Source: Streptococcus sp. (GTDB lineage: Bacteria; Bacillota; Bacilli; Lactobacillales; Streptococcaceae). Taken from it: a stretch of DNA of 27,115 bases. Positions 19,584 to 26,227 of this stretch are shown one piece after another. Both the position numbers and the translations under genes were made by a program. The DNA lies in the NCBI GenBank assembly GCA_003521145.1, contig DOTL01000071.1, positions 1 through 27,115 on the forward strand, read 5' to 3'. The notes under the pieces were generated by a model that worked only from the letters and a program-made list of their open reading frames with translations, ran no database searches and had not been told where the DNA came from. Every line of letters begins with the position of its first letter. Within the stretch, counting starts at the first letter, position 1.

Positions 19584-19649
19584 AGTTCAACTCCAGCCAA
19601 GTGGACATCGAACTCTTTTTAGGTCATGATTTCCCAAAAAACGTCAATG

Positions 19650-19727
19650 CTAACAGGCCGAACATCGCCAAAAACGCGTTGTTCGACAGCAACAATTAAT
19701 CGCATTAAACATTGGTTGACTCATCAT
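19650..19727 (-). CDS. Cysteine-rich leader peptide of the cbs operon (25 aa)
   Basis: A 25-codon ORF reads MMSQPMFNAIN, then C-C-C, RTTRFWR, C, S, A, C and TAG. It has an excellent ribosome site (cggaggtgtc) directly before ATG-ATG. Five of 25 residues are Cys and three are consecutive (codons TGT TGC TGT at 19694–19686), far above the normal rate for a rare amino acid. It starts about 20 nt after the predicted transcription start of an ideal promoter and is followed by a terminator before cbs. This is the layout of leader peptides in ribosome-mediated attenuation (trp, his, leu type), with cysteinyl-tRNA supply as the sensed signal. It is too short for ordinary gene finders. No homologue is known to me. 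Confidence 0.8.
   Translation of the reverse strand: MMSQPMFNAINCCCRTTRFWRCSAC
19659..19685 (-). ncRNA. 1:2 hairpin of the candidate cysteine attenuator
   Basis: CGAACAACGC (19685–19676) pairs with GCGATGTTCG (19668–19659) at 9 of 10 positions around a 7-nt loop. The first arm begins at the very next base after the third consecutive Cys codon, so a ribosome stalled on those codons would cover it. The freed second arm, GCGATGTTCGGC, could then pair with GTTGAAC (19591–19585) and CGC (19578–19576). This would disrupt the pre-terminator hairpin and the base of the terminator. The alternative pairing contains G·U pairs and an internal loop, so that part is tentative. Confidence 0.6.
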
Positions 19728-19754
19728 GACACCTCCGAAATTTTTATTGTGATT

Positions 19755-19783
19755 AATATACACAATTTCGAGACATCTGTCAA
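19755..19783 (-). promoter_or_regulatory. SigA-type promoter of the cbs operon
   Basis: TTGACA and TATATT on the minus strand are separated by exactly 17 bp. The predicted start near 19748 leaves about 20 nt before the leader peptide ATG. This near-consensus promoter should be strong and constitutive, leaving control to attenuation. Confidence 0.85.
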
Positions 19784-19935
19784 TCATTTTTGAGCTAAAA
19801 AATAAAAAAGTCATGATAAATAGTTGAAACTTCTAGTAGCTTGAAAATATTTTTTCTCTGGTGTTATTTTCAAATTCTGTTTCGTGAATGTTTTAATTTG
19901 CTTTTGTTATATTAGTTATATTGTTGATAAGATTG

Positions 19936-20547
19936 AATGTCATCTCATCTAGCCACAATCTTGGCATCGAGGATTATGAGAAAGTTGAAGCTCCCATCAT
20001 TGCCCTTGACCGTAATCTCGCTCCAAAAGTTCCTATCGTCTCATCTGATAACTTTGAAGGTTGGAAGTTAGCCGCAAGAGCTTTAGTAAAGGCTGGCCGT
20101 CAACGTATTGTCATGATTACAGGTTATGATAATTCAGATTCTCCAACAGGACTTCGTCAACTAGGTTTTAATTACGAATTAGACAAAAAAGGTATTATCT
20201 GTCCTGTTCCAAACGACTTGTCTCTCATGCGACGTGAATTAGAAATCAAATCTATTATCTCTCGTGAAAAACCAGATGGCATCTTTGTTTCGGACGATTT
20301 AACAGCTATCTTGGTTATGAAGATAGCTAGACAATTGGGACTTTCTATACCAGATTACCTAAAAATCATCGGTTATGACGGTACCGCCTTTATCCGTCAC
20401 TTCTACCCAGAGTTAGCAACTATCCAACAACCTTTGGATGAAATTGCTAAGCTTTGTGTCGAAATTCTTCTCAAGAAAATTAAAGGCAAAACAATTAATC
20501 GTGATTATGTACTTCCAGTGAGTCTGATTGCTGGTGGCAGTATATAA
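19936..20547 (+). pseudogene. scrR: Sucrose operon repressor, 5'-truncated
   Basis: The frame encodes about 204 residues of the effector-binding part of a LacI-family repressor (SSSHNLGIEDYEKVEAPIIA, SDNFEGWKLAARALV, PDGIFVSDDLTAILVMKIAR, KIIGYDGTAFIRHFYPELAT). It ends normally in GGSI and TAA at 20547. The helix-turn-helix and hinge are absent. The sequence becomes unrelated before about 19936, where the island ends. A frame-start at TTG 19921 exists but lacks a ribosome site. Without its DNA-binding domain it cannot act as a repressor. It marks the right edge of the replaced sucrose locus. The 450 bp upstream (19466–19920) hold the cbs leader and promoter, and beyond 19790 only AT-rich sequence in which I see nothing. 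Confidence 0.85.
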
Positions 20548-20550
20548 ATG

Positions 20551-20584
20551 AAAGTAGCAAGAAATATCCGCTTGCGACTTTTTT
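20551..20584 (+). terminator. Terminator after scrR
   Basis: aagtagcaag pairs with cttgcgactt (9 of 10 pairs), followed by a T6 run on the plus strand, just after the scrR stop. Confidence 0.7.
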
Positions 20585-20603
20585 CTTGTTACATTTCTAG
20601 AAA

Positions 20604-20635
20604 AAAAGAAGTTGAAACAACGCTCAACTTCTTTT
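20604..20635. terminator. Bidirectional terminator between scrR and nusB
   Basis: A 12-bp perfect stem (aaaagaagttga / tcaacttctttt) with an 8-nt loop has an A run on its left and T residues on its right. It can stop nusB-direction and scrR-direction transcripts alike, and lies 3 bp after the nusB stop. Confidence 0.8.
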
Positions 20636-20637
20636 CC

Positions 20638-21072
20638 TTATGCTTCATCTGTCAAAAACTGACTAAGTACACCATTAATGAACTTAGCAGATGTTTCATC
20701 AGAATATTTTTTAGCGATTTCAATGATTTCGTTAATAGCTACACGTCCTGGTGTTTCTTCAAATAACGTGATTTCATAAAGTCCCAAACGAAGGAGAGTA
20801 CGATCTGTCACAATCAAACGTGAAAGGCTCCAACCTTCTTTCAATTTTTCTTCAATTTGGCTATCAAGTTGAGCCAACTCTTCACGGACGCCTGTTACTA
20901 GGCTAAGGAGAAAGGCTGGTACATCAACTTCAGTTTCTTCGTCAATTGGCTTGTCATAAGTGTAAGCGAAATGTACCTGTTCCAGAACTTCACCACCAAA
21001 TTCAAGGGCAAAAAGCGTTTGAAAAGCACGCTCACGAAGGTCACGACGTGAATCTTTAAAGATATTAGTCAT
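20638..21072 (-). CDS. nusB: Transcription antitermination factor NusB
   Basis: NusB binds boxA RNA with NusE (S10) in ribosomal RNA antitermination. The 144-residue all-helical protein starts MTNIFKDSRRDLRERAFQTL and has the family landmarks FALEF, LIVTDRTLLRLGLYEI and VAINEIIEIAKKYSDETSAKFINGVL. The ATG at 21072 overlaps the end of yqhY by 8 bp and uses a ribosome site inside that gene (gaggattttttga), indicating translational coupling. It is the last gene of efp–yqhY–nusB. Confidence 0.96.
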   Translation of the reverse strand: MTNIFKDSRRDLRERAFQTLFALEFGGEVLEQVHFAYTYDKPIDEETEVDVPAFLLSLVTGVREELAQLDSQIEEKLKEGWSLSRLIVTDRTLLRLGLYEITLFEETPGRVAINEIIEIAKKYSDETSAKFINGVLSQFLTDEA

Positions 21073-21454
21073 TCAAAAAATCCTCGTTAAACAATTCAGT
21101 CAAGTCTGGTTTTTGTGACTTTTCAGTAACAATAGATTCAACGTGAACGTTGACTTCTGAAATTACCACTTCTGCCATATCATAGACAGCTGCTTTAACA
21201 GCCTTTTGAATTTCAATTGAAACCGCTGGTACGTTAACCCCATACTGAAGTGAAACGTAGATATCAGCATTTACAGTACCATCTTCTTCTGTTCGGAGGT
21301 AAACACCACGTCCCAAGCTTGTTTTGCTGAGACTATCCGTAACATTTTTATTTTGAAGGGCGTAAACACCTTCCACTTTAGTTGCAGCGATACCTGTAAT
21401 CACTTCGAGCACGCGAGGGGCAATTACAATTTCACCGATATTTTCTGTAGTCAT
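21065..21454 (-). CDS. yqhY: Asp23/Gls24-family protein (YqhY)
   Basis: A 129-residue DUF322 protein, starting MTTENIGEIVIAPRVLEVIT, with the family's TKVEGVYALQNK and the alternating beta/alpha core ADIYVSLQYGVNVPAVSIEI. I chose ATG 21454 over the longer frame to 21496 because the ribosome site ggaaaggaaac sits just before it. In Bacillus relatives yqhY lies between accC/efp and nusB and is linked to fatty acid synthesis control; the same neighbourhood here supports the name. The molecular role is not established by the sequence. Confidence 0.88.
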   Translation of the reverse strand: MTTENIGEIVIAPRVLEVITGIAATKVEGVYALQNKNVTDSLSKTSLGRGVYLRTEEDGTVNADIYVSLQYGVNVPAVSIEIQKAVKAAVYDMAEVVISEVNVHVESIVTEKSQKPDLTELFNEDFLND

Positions 21455-21484
21455 CGCATGTTTCCTTTCCGTTAGTTTGGAAAA

Positions 21485-21516
21485 TAAAGCCTTCAAACCA
21501 GTGGTTTGAAAGACTT
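21485..21516 (-). terminator. Terminator between efp and yqhY
   Basis: On the minus strand AAGTCTTTCAAACC pairs with GGTTTGAAGGCTT (13 pairs, one bulge, 3-nt loop) and is followed by TATTTT, 9 bp after the efp stop. It would reduce read-through from efp into yqhY–nusB. Confidence 0.65.
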
Positions 21517-21524
21517 AGTTAGGC

Positions 21525-22085
21525 TTAGGCACGTGATACGTAAGTACCTTCAGCTGTGTTGATAACCAATTTTTGACCAGCCTCGATAAAGTCTGGAACG
21601 TTAACCACAAGACCAGTTTCAAGTGTTGCAGGTTTACCTGAACCTGTAACTGTTGCACCTTTGATTGATGGTTGTGTTTCAGTAACAGTCAATTCAACAG
21701 TTGTTGGTACTTGCACACCGATAACTTCTGTTCCGTAGAATTGGATTTTTACGTCTGAGTTTTCAAGGATAAATTTCAATTCTTCTTGAACGTTGGCTAC
21801 TGGGATTTCATATTGGTCATATGTTTCAGTGTTCATGAAGTATGCAGTATCATCCATTTGGTACAAGTATTGTGCTGGTACTGTTTCGATGATTGCTTGT
21901 TCAAATTTTTCTTCTGGACGGTAGCTAGTATCAAAAGTTGAACCTGAGCGAACATCACGCAATTTCATACGCATGATTGTATTACCTTTACCAGGTTTGT
22001 GGTGGCTAGCTTCAAGAACTTTGATCAATTTGCCATCGTTAGTTACGAAAGTCATACCCGCACGGAGTTTACTTGCTTCAATCAT
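21525..22085 (-). CDS. efp: Translation elongation factor P
   Basis: EF-P relieves ribosome stalling at polyproline stretches. The 186-residue protein has the three beta-barrel domains of the family: an N-terminal KOW-like domain with the exposed loop HHKPGKG (residues 28–34, where many bacteria modify a lysine), then QYLYQMDDTAYFMNTETYDQ, and the C-terminal signature LKVNTAEG-like region (LVINTAEGTYVSRA). The ribosome site is acaaagaggtat. A sigA promoter lies upstream and a terminator follows. Confidence 0.97.
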   Translation of the reverse strand: MIEASKLRAGMTFVTNDGKLIKVLEASHHKPGKGNTIMRMKLRDVRSGSTFDTSYRPEEKFEQAIIETVPAQYLYQMDDTAYFMNTETYDQYEIPVANVQEELKFILENSDVKIQFYGTEVIGVQVPTTVELTVTETQPSIKGATVTGSGKPATLETGLVVNVPDFIEAGQKLVINTAEGTYVSRA

Positions 22086-22122
22086 TATTAAATACCTCTT
22101 TGTAAAAAATTATTATCATTTT

Positions 22123-22151
22123 ATTCTACCATAAATGATAGCATGACTCAA
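22123..22151 (-). promoter_or_regulatory. SigA-type promoter for efp
   Basis: TTGAGT and TAGAAT on the minus strand, 17 bp apart, lie 37 bp before the efp start in the 115-bp gap after comEB. Confidence 0.65.
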
Positions 22152-22200
22152 ATGTTTTATAGATTCAAGCCCAATCCTCAGCCTTTTTTCAAAGAACAAA

Positions 22201-22656
22201 CTAGTCATCCATCCCTAAGTGAACCTCTGGAACATCATGTTGCAAATAAGAAACACCCTTTTGTTCCATCAACTCAATTGCAAATGGGTGCGGTCTATAA
22301 TTTGCCTTGTAAGTAATCTTTACGATACCAGCTTGCAAGAGGGCTTTGGTGCAGTTGATACAAGGAAAATGAGTCACATAAATCTCTGTATTTTTGGTAG
22401 AAATCCCCTCTTTGGCACATTGGATAAGGGCATTCATCTCTGCGTGTACCGTACGAATACAATGACCATCTTCCATGTAGTGACCGACTTCGTTACAGTT
22501 ATCAGTCTCAGAAACCCCGCCGTTATAACCTGTAGCGATAATACGCTTGTCCTTGACTAAAACAGCCCCAACAAAGGCACGGTCACACGTAGAACGCTTA
22601 GAAATCAGCTCTGCATTAGCCATAAAATAATCTTGCCAAGATAAACGGTTTGGCAT
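22201..22656 (-). CDS. comEB: dCMP deaminase / ComE operon protein 2-like
   Basis: This zinc deaminase converts dCMP to dUMP for dTMP synthesis. It is named comEB from its place in the Bacillus comE operon and is not itself a DNA-uptake protein. The 151-residue frame from ATG 22656 (ribosome site tttggaggaatac) carries the zinc ligand and proton shuttle H71-A-E73 and the cysteine pair PCINC (C99, C102). GYNGGVSETDNC (about 43–54) helps bind the nucleotide. It lies 18 bp after pepP and is probably co-transcribed with it. Confidence 0.93.
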   Translation of the reverse strand: MPNRLSWQDYFMANAELISKRSTCDRAFVGAVLVKDKRIIATGYNGGVSETDNCNEVGHYMEDGHCIRTVHAEMNALIQCAKEGISTKNTEIYVTHFPCINCTKALLQAGIVKITYKANYRPHPFAIELMEQKGVSYLQHDVPEVHLGMDD

Positions 22657-22674
22657 AAAGTATTCCTCCAAATC

Positions 22675-23736
22675 TTAGAGAACAATCAATTCCTTAGGCG
22701 CAAGGGTAATCAATTCACAACCATTTTCTGTGATAATGATGTCGTCTTCGATACGAACACCATATTTATCAGCCAAATAAACACCTGGCTCGTCCGTCAA
22801 GACCATACCAGCTTCGATAGTTTCATCAGAATTACCAAAGTAAGGAATCTCGTGAATGTCAAGACCGATACCATGCCCGATACCATGTGTAAAGTAATCA
22901 CCGTACCCCGCTTCGACAATAACATCACGCGCAACCTTATCATAGTCACGACGTGTCATGCCAGCCTTAGCCGCATCAATCAAGGCCTGGTTAGAACGTA
23001 GAACGATATCATAAATTTCACGTTCTCCATCAGTAGTGTCACCAATATGGATAGTGCGAGTCATATCGCTAACGTAGTGGTTGTAGTAACAACCAAAGTC
23101 CATAGTCAAGGTCTCACCAGATTGGATAACCTTTTCTGAAGCAACCCCGTGAGGCATAGCTGAACGGTAACCTGAAGCAATGATAGACTCAAAGGAAATC
23201 CCTGAAGCTCCGTACTCACGCATACGGAAATCTAAGAAGTTTGCCACTTGTAGTTCTGTTGTTTGACCTGGTTTAATAAAATCAAGTACATCTGTAAAAG
23301 CACGGTCTGAAATAGAACAAGCCTTACGGATAGTTGCCAATTCCTTTTCGTCCTTGATCATACGCAACTCTTCCATGAAGTTGCTTTGTGGTGATAAAGT
23401 GTAGCCTTCAAAAATCGCTTGAAGACCTTGATAGTAAGCAAATGATACCTGATTATCAAAACCGATTGTTTCAAGTTTATCAGCCTCGATAATTTTAACA
23501 ATATCCTTAAGCGGATCCTTACTTTCGATAATATCAAAGCCATGCACAGATTGTTTGGCAATGAGGGAATAACGTGAATCGGTTAAGAAGAGTCGACGAT
23601 TTTTAGTAATGAAGACAGTCGCATTTGTCCCCCAGAAATCTGTCAAATAATAAATATTGTTTTGTCCTGTCACCAACAAGGCATCAAGGCCTGATTGGGT
23701 AAGTTTGGCATCAAATCGTTCAAGTCTATGTTGCAT
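22675..23736 (-). CDS. pepP: Xaa-Pro peptidase, M24B family
   Basis: This cytoplasmic metallopeptidase releases residues N-terminal to proline, useful for peptides derived from casein in milk. The 353-residue protein has an N-terminal creatinase-like domain and a pita-bread catalytic domain. The five metal ligands are visible: D213 (MDFGCYY), D224 (VSDMTRT), H288 (THGIGHGIG), E316 (TDEPGVY) and E330 (RIEDD). Aminopeptidase P (pepP) and prolidase (pepQ) are hard to separate by eye. The efp neighbourhood, as in Bacillus yqhT–efp, fits a pepP-type annotation. Ribosome site agaggagtaatt. Confidence 0.9.
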   Translation of the reverse strand: MQHRLERFDAKLTQSGLDALLVTGQNNIYYLTDFWGTNATVFITKNRRLFLTDSRYSLIAKQSVHGFDIIESKDPLKDIVKIIEADKLETIGFDNQVSFAYYQGLQAIFEGYTLSPQSNFMEELRMIKDEKELATIRKACSISDRAFTDVLDFIKPGQTTELQVANFLDFRMREYGASGISFESIIASGYRSAMPHGVASEKVIQSGETLTMDFGCYYNHYVSDMTRTIHIGDTTDGEREIYDIVLRSNQALIDAAKAGMTRRDYDKVARDVIVEAGYGDYFTHGIGHGIGLDIHEIPYFGNSDETIEAGMVLTDEPGVYLADKYGVRIEDDIIITENGCELITLAPKELIVL

Positions 23737-23766
23737 TATGAATTACTCCTCTGGTATTTTAGGTTA

Positions 23767-23772
23767 ATTATA
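23767..23772 (-). promoter_or_regulatory. Extended −10 promoter for pepP–comEB
   Basis: TGGTATAAT (TG-N-TATAAT) on the minus strand lies about 31 bp before the pepP ATG. No good −35 is seen. Confidence 0.55.
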
Positions 23773-23834
23773 CCAAATTTTCAGATTTTAAAGGATTAAA
23801 TTGACATTTTAGATTGTTTTTTGAGGTCATAAAG

Positions 23835-23860
23835 AAAAAGCCAGAACAAACTCTGACTTT
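23835..23860 (-). terminator. Terminator after the ABC transporter operon
   Basis: On the minus strand AAAGTCAGA pairs with TCTGGCTTT (9 pairs, one G·U) around a 6-nt loop, followed by a T tract. It starts 8 bp past the permease stop. Confidence 0.75.
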
Positions 23861-23867
23861 ATTAGCA

Positions 23868-24590
23868 TTACACAAAGGCTCGCTTTTCGTAGATAGTTGG
23901 AGCAAAGAGGAGCAAAAACAAAGTCCAAGCAAGCAAAACAAGGGCTTCGCGAAGACTGAAGAACTGTTGACCGCTAGTAAAGACTGCTCGCATAAAACTA
24001 AATGGCACATAAGTCATCAGCTTAGTCATGGTATCCCCTAAACTAGCCAAATAGAGCGTGAAGAAAGTCATTCCTGTCACCCCAAAATAGGCCGTTACAA
24101 AGGCTGTCAAGGTATTTTTTACAAACAAGACAAGTAAGGAGGAAACCATATAAATAAAGGCTCCATAGAGTAGAAAATCAATATAGATGCCTCTGATATA
24201 ATCCCACAAAGGAAAATCTACATGTTGCACAGAATACCTGTAGAAGGCCAACTCCAAAACCAAAATAGTAGCAGCAACTATCGGTAACACAAGGAAACTT
24301 AAAAGTTTTCGAAGAATAACCTCGCGTCCAGATAAGGAAGACACCCGAATCATATTAATTGTTCGATTCTGAAATTCTCGTCCAAGACTAGACACTGCTA
24401 GATAAGCAAAGACGATATCCACGATAAAGGAATAACTGGCAATAATCGCTGATGGCCCAAGGTAAGCTCCCTTATAGCCATCACATAAGATTACAATTGC
24501 ACCAATCAATGCTACCAATCCAAGACAAATAAAGACACTCCTTGTCACACATTCCTGCTTTAAAAATACCGTTCTCAATTTACTTTTCAT
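23868..24590 (-). CDS. ABC transporter permease (ABC-2-like), bacteriocin-region
   Basis: A 240-residue protein with about six hydrophobic segments (for example VFICLGLVALIGAIVIL, FLVLPIVAATILVLELAFY, FIYMVSSLLVLFV and ALVLLAWTLFLLLFAP). It has the SSLGREFQNRTINMIRVSSL loop typical of BcrB/NatB-type ABC-2 permeases, so it probably partners the ATPase before it. I chose ATG 24590 because gaggtg precedes it; a GTG 15 bp upstream is possible. The start overlaps the ATPase end by 11 bp. Position at the end of a bacteriocin peptide operon suggests self-immunity or peptide efflux. It is not a C39 peptidase exporter. Confidence 0.85.
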   Translation of the reverse strand: MKSKLRTVFLKQECVTRSVFICLGLVALIGAIVILCDGYKGAYLGPSAIIASYSFIVDIVFAYLAVSSLGREFQNRTINMIRVSSLSGREVILRKLLSFLVLPIVAATILVLELAFYRYSVQHVDFPLWDYIRGIYIDFLLYGAFIYMVSSLLVLFVKNTLTAFVTAYFGVTGMTFFTLYLASLGDTMTKLMTYVPFSFMRAVFTSGQQFFSLREALVLLAWTLFLLLFAPTIYEKRAFV

Positions 24591-25401
24591 TGAATAGCAC
24601 CTCACTTAGCCCTTCTTTTTCATAAGTAAAAGGAATCCCCTCCCGATCCATAACCTGCTTAACAGCTGTCAATCCTTTGACTAAGATATCATGCTTTTGT
24701 TGTTCAAAAGGTATACCATTTAATTTGAGTAGGGTCATTAATGACTTCAAACTTAAATCCTCAGTATAAATCTTATATTTGACATTATCACTGTCATCTA
24801 AGTAAATCAGCTTATGATTCTTCAACAAATAGTTTTTCGTACAAACCTGCTCAAGATTAGACAGGATATGACTCGAGATAATAAAGGTTAGACCATGATT
24901 CTTAGCTAACTTTTTAATTAATGTGAGAAAACTGTTGATTCCATTAGGATCCAGACCATTTGTAGGCTCATCAAGAAGGATGAGTTCATCTGAAGCAATT
25001 AAGGTGATAAACAAACCCACACGTTGCTTCATTCCCAAAGACAATTTGGAAGCCTTGCGTTTAAAATAGGCTGCCACCTCCAACTCGTCCTTATAACGAT
25101 CAATTAACGCGTAATCCTTACTGTACAATTTACAATAGAATTTAAGGTTAGCTTCAACAGTCATGTTAGGATATAGAGCTGGAGCTTCAATCAAGGCTCC
25201 TACAGTTTTTGTTTTTAAGTCAATAATATCCTTGGGTCCTGCCAAGATACCTGAGACTAGTTTCATCAGGGTCGTCTTCCCTGAACCATTATTACCAATC
25301 AAACCAGCAATATCCCCCTTCTCTAACGTGAACGAGATATTATCCAAAACGGTTTGCTTTCCAAAACTATAAGTTAAGCCTTTCACCGCTAGCACTGTCA
25401 T
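24580..25401 (-). CDS. ABC transporter ATP-binding protein (BcrA-type)
   Basis: A 273-residue ATPase: Walker A GNNGSGKT (36–43), Q-loop region, signature LSLGMKQ (120–126), Walker B ILLDEP (141–146) with TNGLDP, and switch histidine in IISSHIL. The sequence type is that of BcrA/SkfE-like subunits used in peptide-antibiotic resistance. There is no peptidase domain, so leader cleavage of the nearby double-glycine peptides must be done by another exporter encoded elsewhere (BlpAB or ComAB type). It follows the peptide genes with a 137-bp gap containing an inverted repeat and may be partly controlled there. Confidence 0.9.
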   Translation of the reverse strand: MTVLAVKGLTYSFGKQTVLDNISFTLEKGDIAGLIGNNGSGKTTLMKLVSGILAGPKDIIDLKTKTVGALIEAPALYPNMTVEANLKFYCKLYSKDYALIDRYKDELEVAAYFKRKASKLSLGMKQRVGLFITLIASDELILLDEPTNGLDPNGINSFLTLIKKLAKNHGLTFIISSHILSNLEQVCTKNYLLKNHKLIYLDDSDNVKYKIYTEDLSLKSLMTLLKLNGIPFEQQKHDILVKGLTAVKQVMDREGIPFTYEKEGLSEVLFNEK

Positions 25402-25450
25402 GTATTTACCTTTCTTTGTTTAAATATATTTCTAATGTAAATCTTTAACA

Positions 25451-25473
25451 TCCAAGTGAATAGTTCACTTGGA
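25451..25473. repeat. 10-bp perfect inverted repeat before the ABC genes
   Basis: tccaagtgaa / ttcacttgga with a 3-nt loop lies in the 137-bp gap between the last bacteriocin gene and the ATPase. No T run follows on either strand, so a DNA operator or an mRNA stability hairpin is more likely than a terminator. Confidence 0.5.
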
Positions 25474-25538
25474 CGATGAAAACTTATAACGCTTATTCTT
25501 TTTAACTCTCATGAAAATAGGAGTTATTTAATAACCTG

Positions 25539-25691
25539 CTATCTTATTTTTCTCAGTTTTAAGATCTCAACTGCAATATAACTTACTTGTCCAACTCCAT
25601 AACCAATGTCATATGCTACATTTCCCCCAACAATTTCAGAAAGCTTATCAAAGGTTAAAGAATCAAATTTATCCATCATCATTGTATCCAT
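25539..25691 (-). CDS. Double-glycine bacteriocin-like peptide, 50 aa
   Basis: Starting at ATG 25691 the peptide has a leader MDTMMMDKFDSLTFDKLSEI followed by VGG and the mature part NVAYDIGYGVGQVSYIAVEI plus LKLRKIR (27 residues). The leader fits the double-glycine consensus (L…E…GG). The mature part has a GxxxG-like GYGVG and a basic end, as in class IIb (two-peptide) bacteriocins. An in-frame ATG at 25697 is less well spaced from aaggga. It follows the next peptide gene by 12 bp, and both carry the same YGVG element, so the two may form the active pair. I do not recognise a named bacteriocin. Confidence 0.75.
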   Translation of the reverse strand: MDTMMMDKFDSLTFDKLSEIVGGNVAYDIGYGVGQVSYIAVEILKLRKIR

Positions 25692-25703
25692 ATACATTTT
25701 CCC

Positions 25704-25853
25704 TTAACCTCTAAATCCATCTACAAATCCACGACCAAAATCATAAACCGTGTGAGTAACTACTCCGACTCCATATCCTACAGATGAGTAAATACTTCCA
25801 CCAACTACAATTGCTAAATCTTTAATATCAATTTTTTGAAATGTATTTTTCAT
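25704..25853 (-). CDS. Double-glycine bacteriocin-like peptide, 49 aa
   Basis: ATG 25853 has a good ribosome site (aggagagaac). The leader MKNTFQKIDIKDLAIVVGG ends in GG. The mature 30 residues start SIYSSVGYGVGVVTHTVYDF and end GRGFVDGFRG, with several small-residue motifs (GYGVG, GRGFVDG) that would favour helix–helix packing in a membrane. Its gene lies between two other GG-leader peptides in one transcription unit. Its mature part resembles that of the 50-residue peptide downstream, suggesting complementary peptides or a duplicated gene. Confidence 0.8.
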   Translation of the reverse strand: MKNTFQKIDIKDLAIVVGGSIYSSVGYGVGVVTHTVYDFGRGFVDGFRG

Positions 25854-25890
25854 GTTCTCTCCTATTCTTTATTTCATTGACTTCGACTAC

Positions 25891-26025
25891 CTACCACGCT
25901 TGACGAAAACCTTTTACAAATTCGTTAATAACGTACTTACCATATTTAACTGGGTTGAAACCACCACTGATTTGCTCTAAATCATCATTGGACAACACCG
26001 TAAATAATTGTTTTTCTTCTAACAT
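25891..26025 (-). CDS. Double-glycine peptide, 44 aa (bacteriocin or signal)
   Basis: ATG 26025 has an excellent ribosome site (gaaaggagcttt). The leader MLEEKQLFTVLSNDDLEQIS ends in GG after 22 residues. The mature part FNPVKYGKYVINEFVKGFRQ plus AW has 22 residues, is cationic and amphipathic, and ends in Trp. Being first in the operon and short, it could be an inducing peptide, but its promoter looks ComR/Rgg-controlled, so I favour an antimicrobial peptide. It is separated by 37 bp from the next peptide gene. No family was recognised. Confidence 0.8.
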   Translation of the reverse strand: MLEEKQLFTVLSNDDLEQISGGFNPVKYGKYVINEFVKGFRQAW

Positions 26026-26104
26026 TACAAAGCTCCTTTCTAAATAAAATTCTAAGGTTAGCTCTCTCAGCAGCTCTTAGCTACTAAATCCAAGCTATGA
26101 CTTC

Positions 26105-26149
26105 ATTATAAGAGCTTAATGAAATAAAAAATAGTGACATAAATGTCAC
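26105..26149 (-). promoter_or_regulatory. ComR-box-like promoter of the peptide/ABC operon
   Basis: Minus strand: palindrome GTGACATTTATGTCAC (26149–26134) contains GACA-N4-TGTC. A T-rich tract (actatttttt) follows, then TATAAT (26110–26105) with exactly 25 nt between TGTC and TATAAT. No −35 consensus is present. This matches the general design of ComR-activated promoters in salivarius-group streptococci (palindrome, T tract, −10). The predicted start near 26098 leaves about 73 nt before the first peptide gene. Confidence 0.75.
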
Positions 26150-26169
26150 CATTCCATAAGATTAAAGAC

Positions 26170-26200
26170 AAAAAGAAAAGGCTAAGCAATAAACTCAACC
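26170..26200 (-). terminator. Terminator between the two bacteriocin transcription units
   Basis: GGTTGAG pairs with CTTAGCC on the minus strand (7 pairs, two G·U; 7-nt loop), followed by a T-rich tract (ttttcttttt). It lies after the small membrane protein gene and before the second promoter. Confidence 0.55.
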
Positions 26201-26227
26201 TAAGACTATAGTAATCAACAGAGAAAA

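Noticed and set aside
19466..19760. T-box riboswitch upstream of cbs
   Set aside because: A T-box is common before cysteine genes in Firmicutes, but I find no AGGGTGG-N-ACCGCG core and the leader before the terminator is too short and holds a peptide ORF instead.
20548..20766. 72-codon plus-strand frame after scrR
   Set aside because: It spans two terminators and is antisense to nusB.
23768..24010. 80-codon minus-strand frame between the permease and pepP
   Set aside because: It covers a terminator and overlaps the permease end in another frame; no ribosome site.
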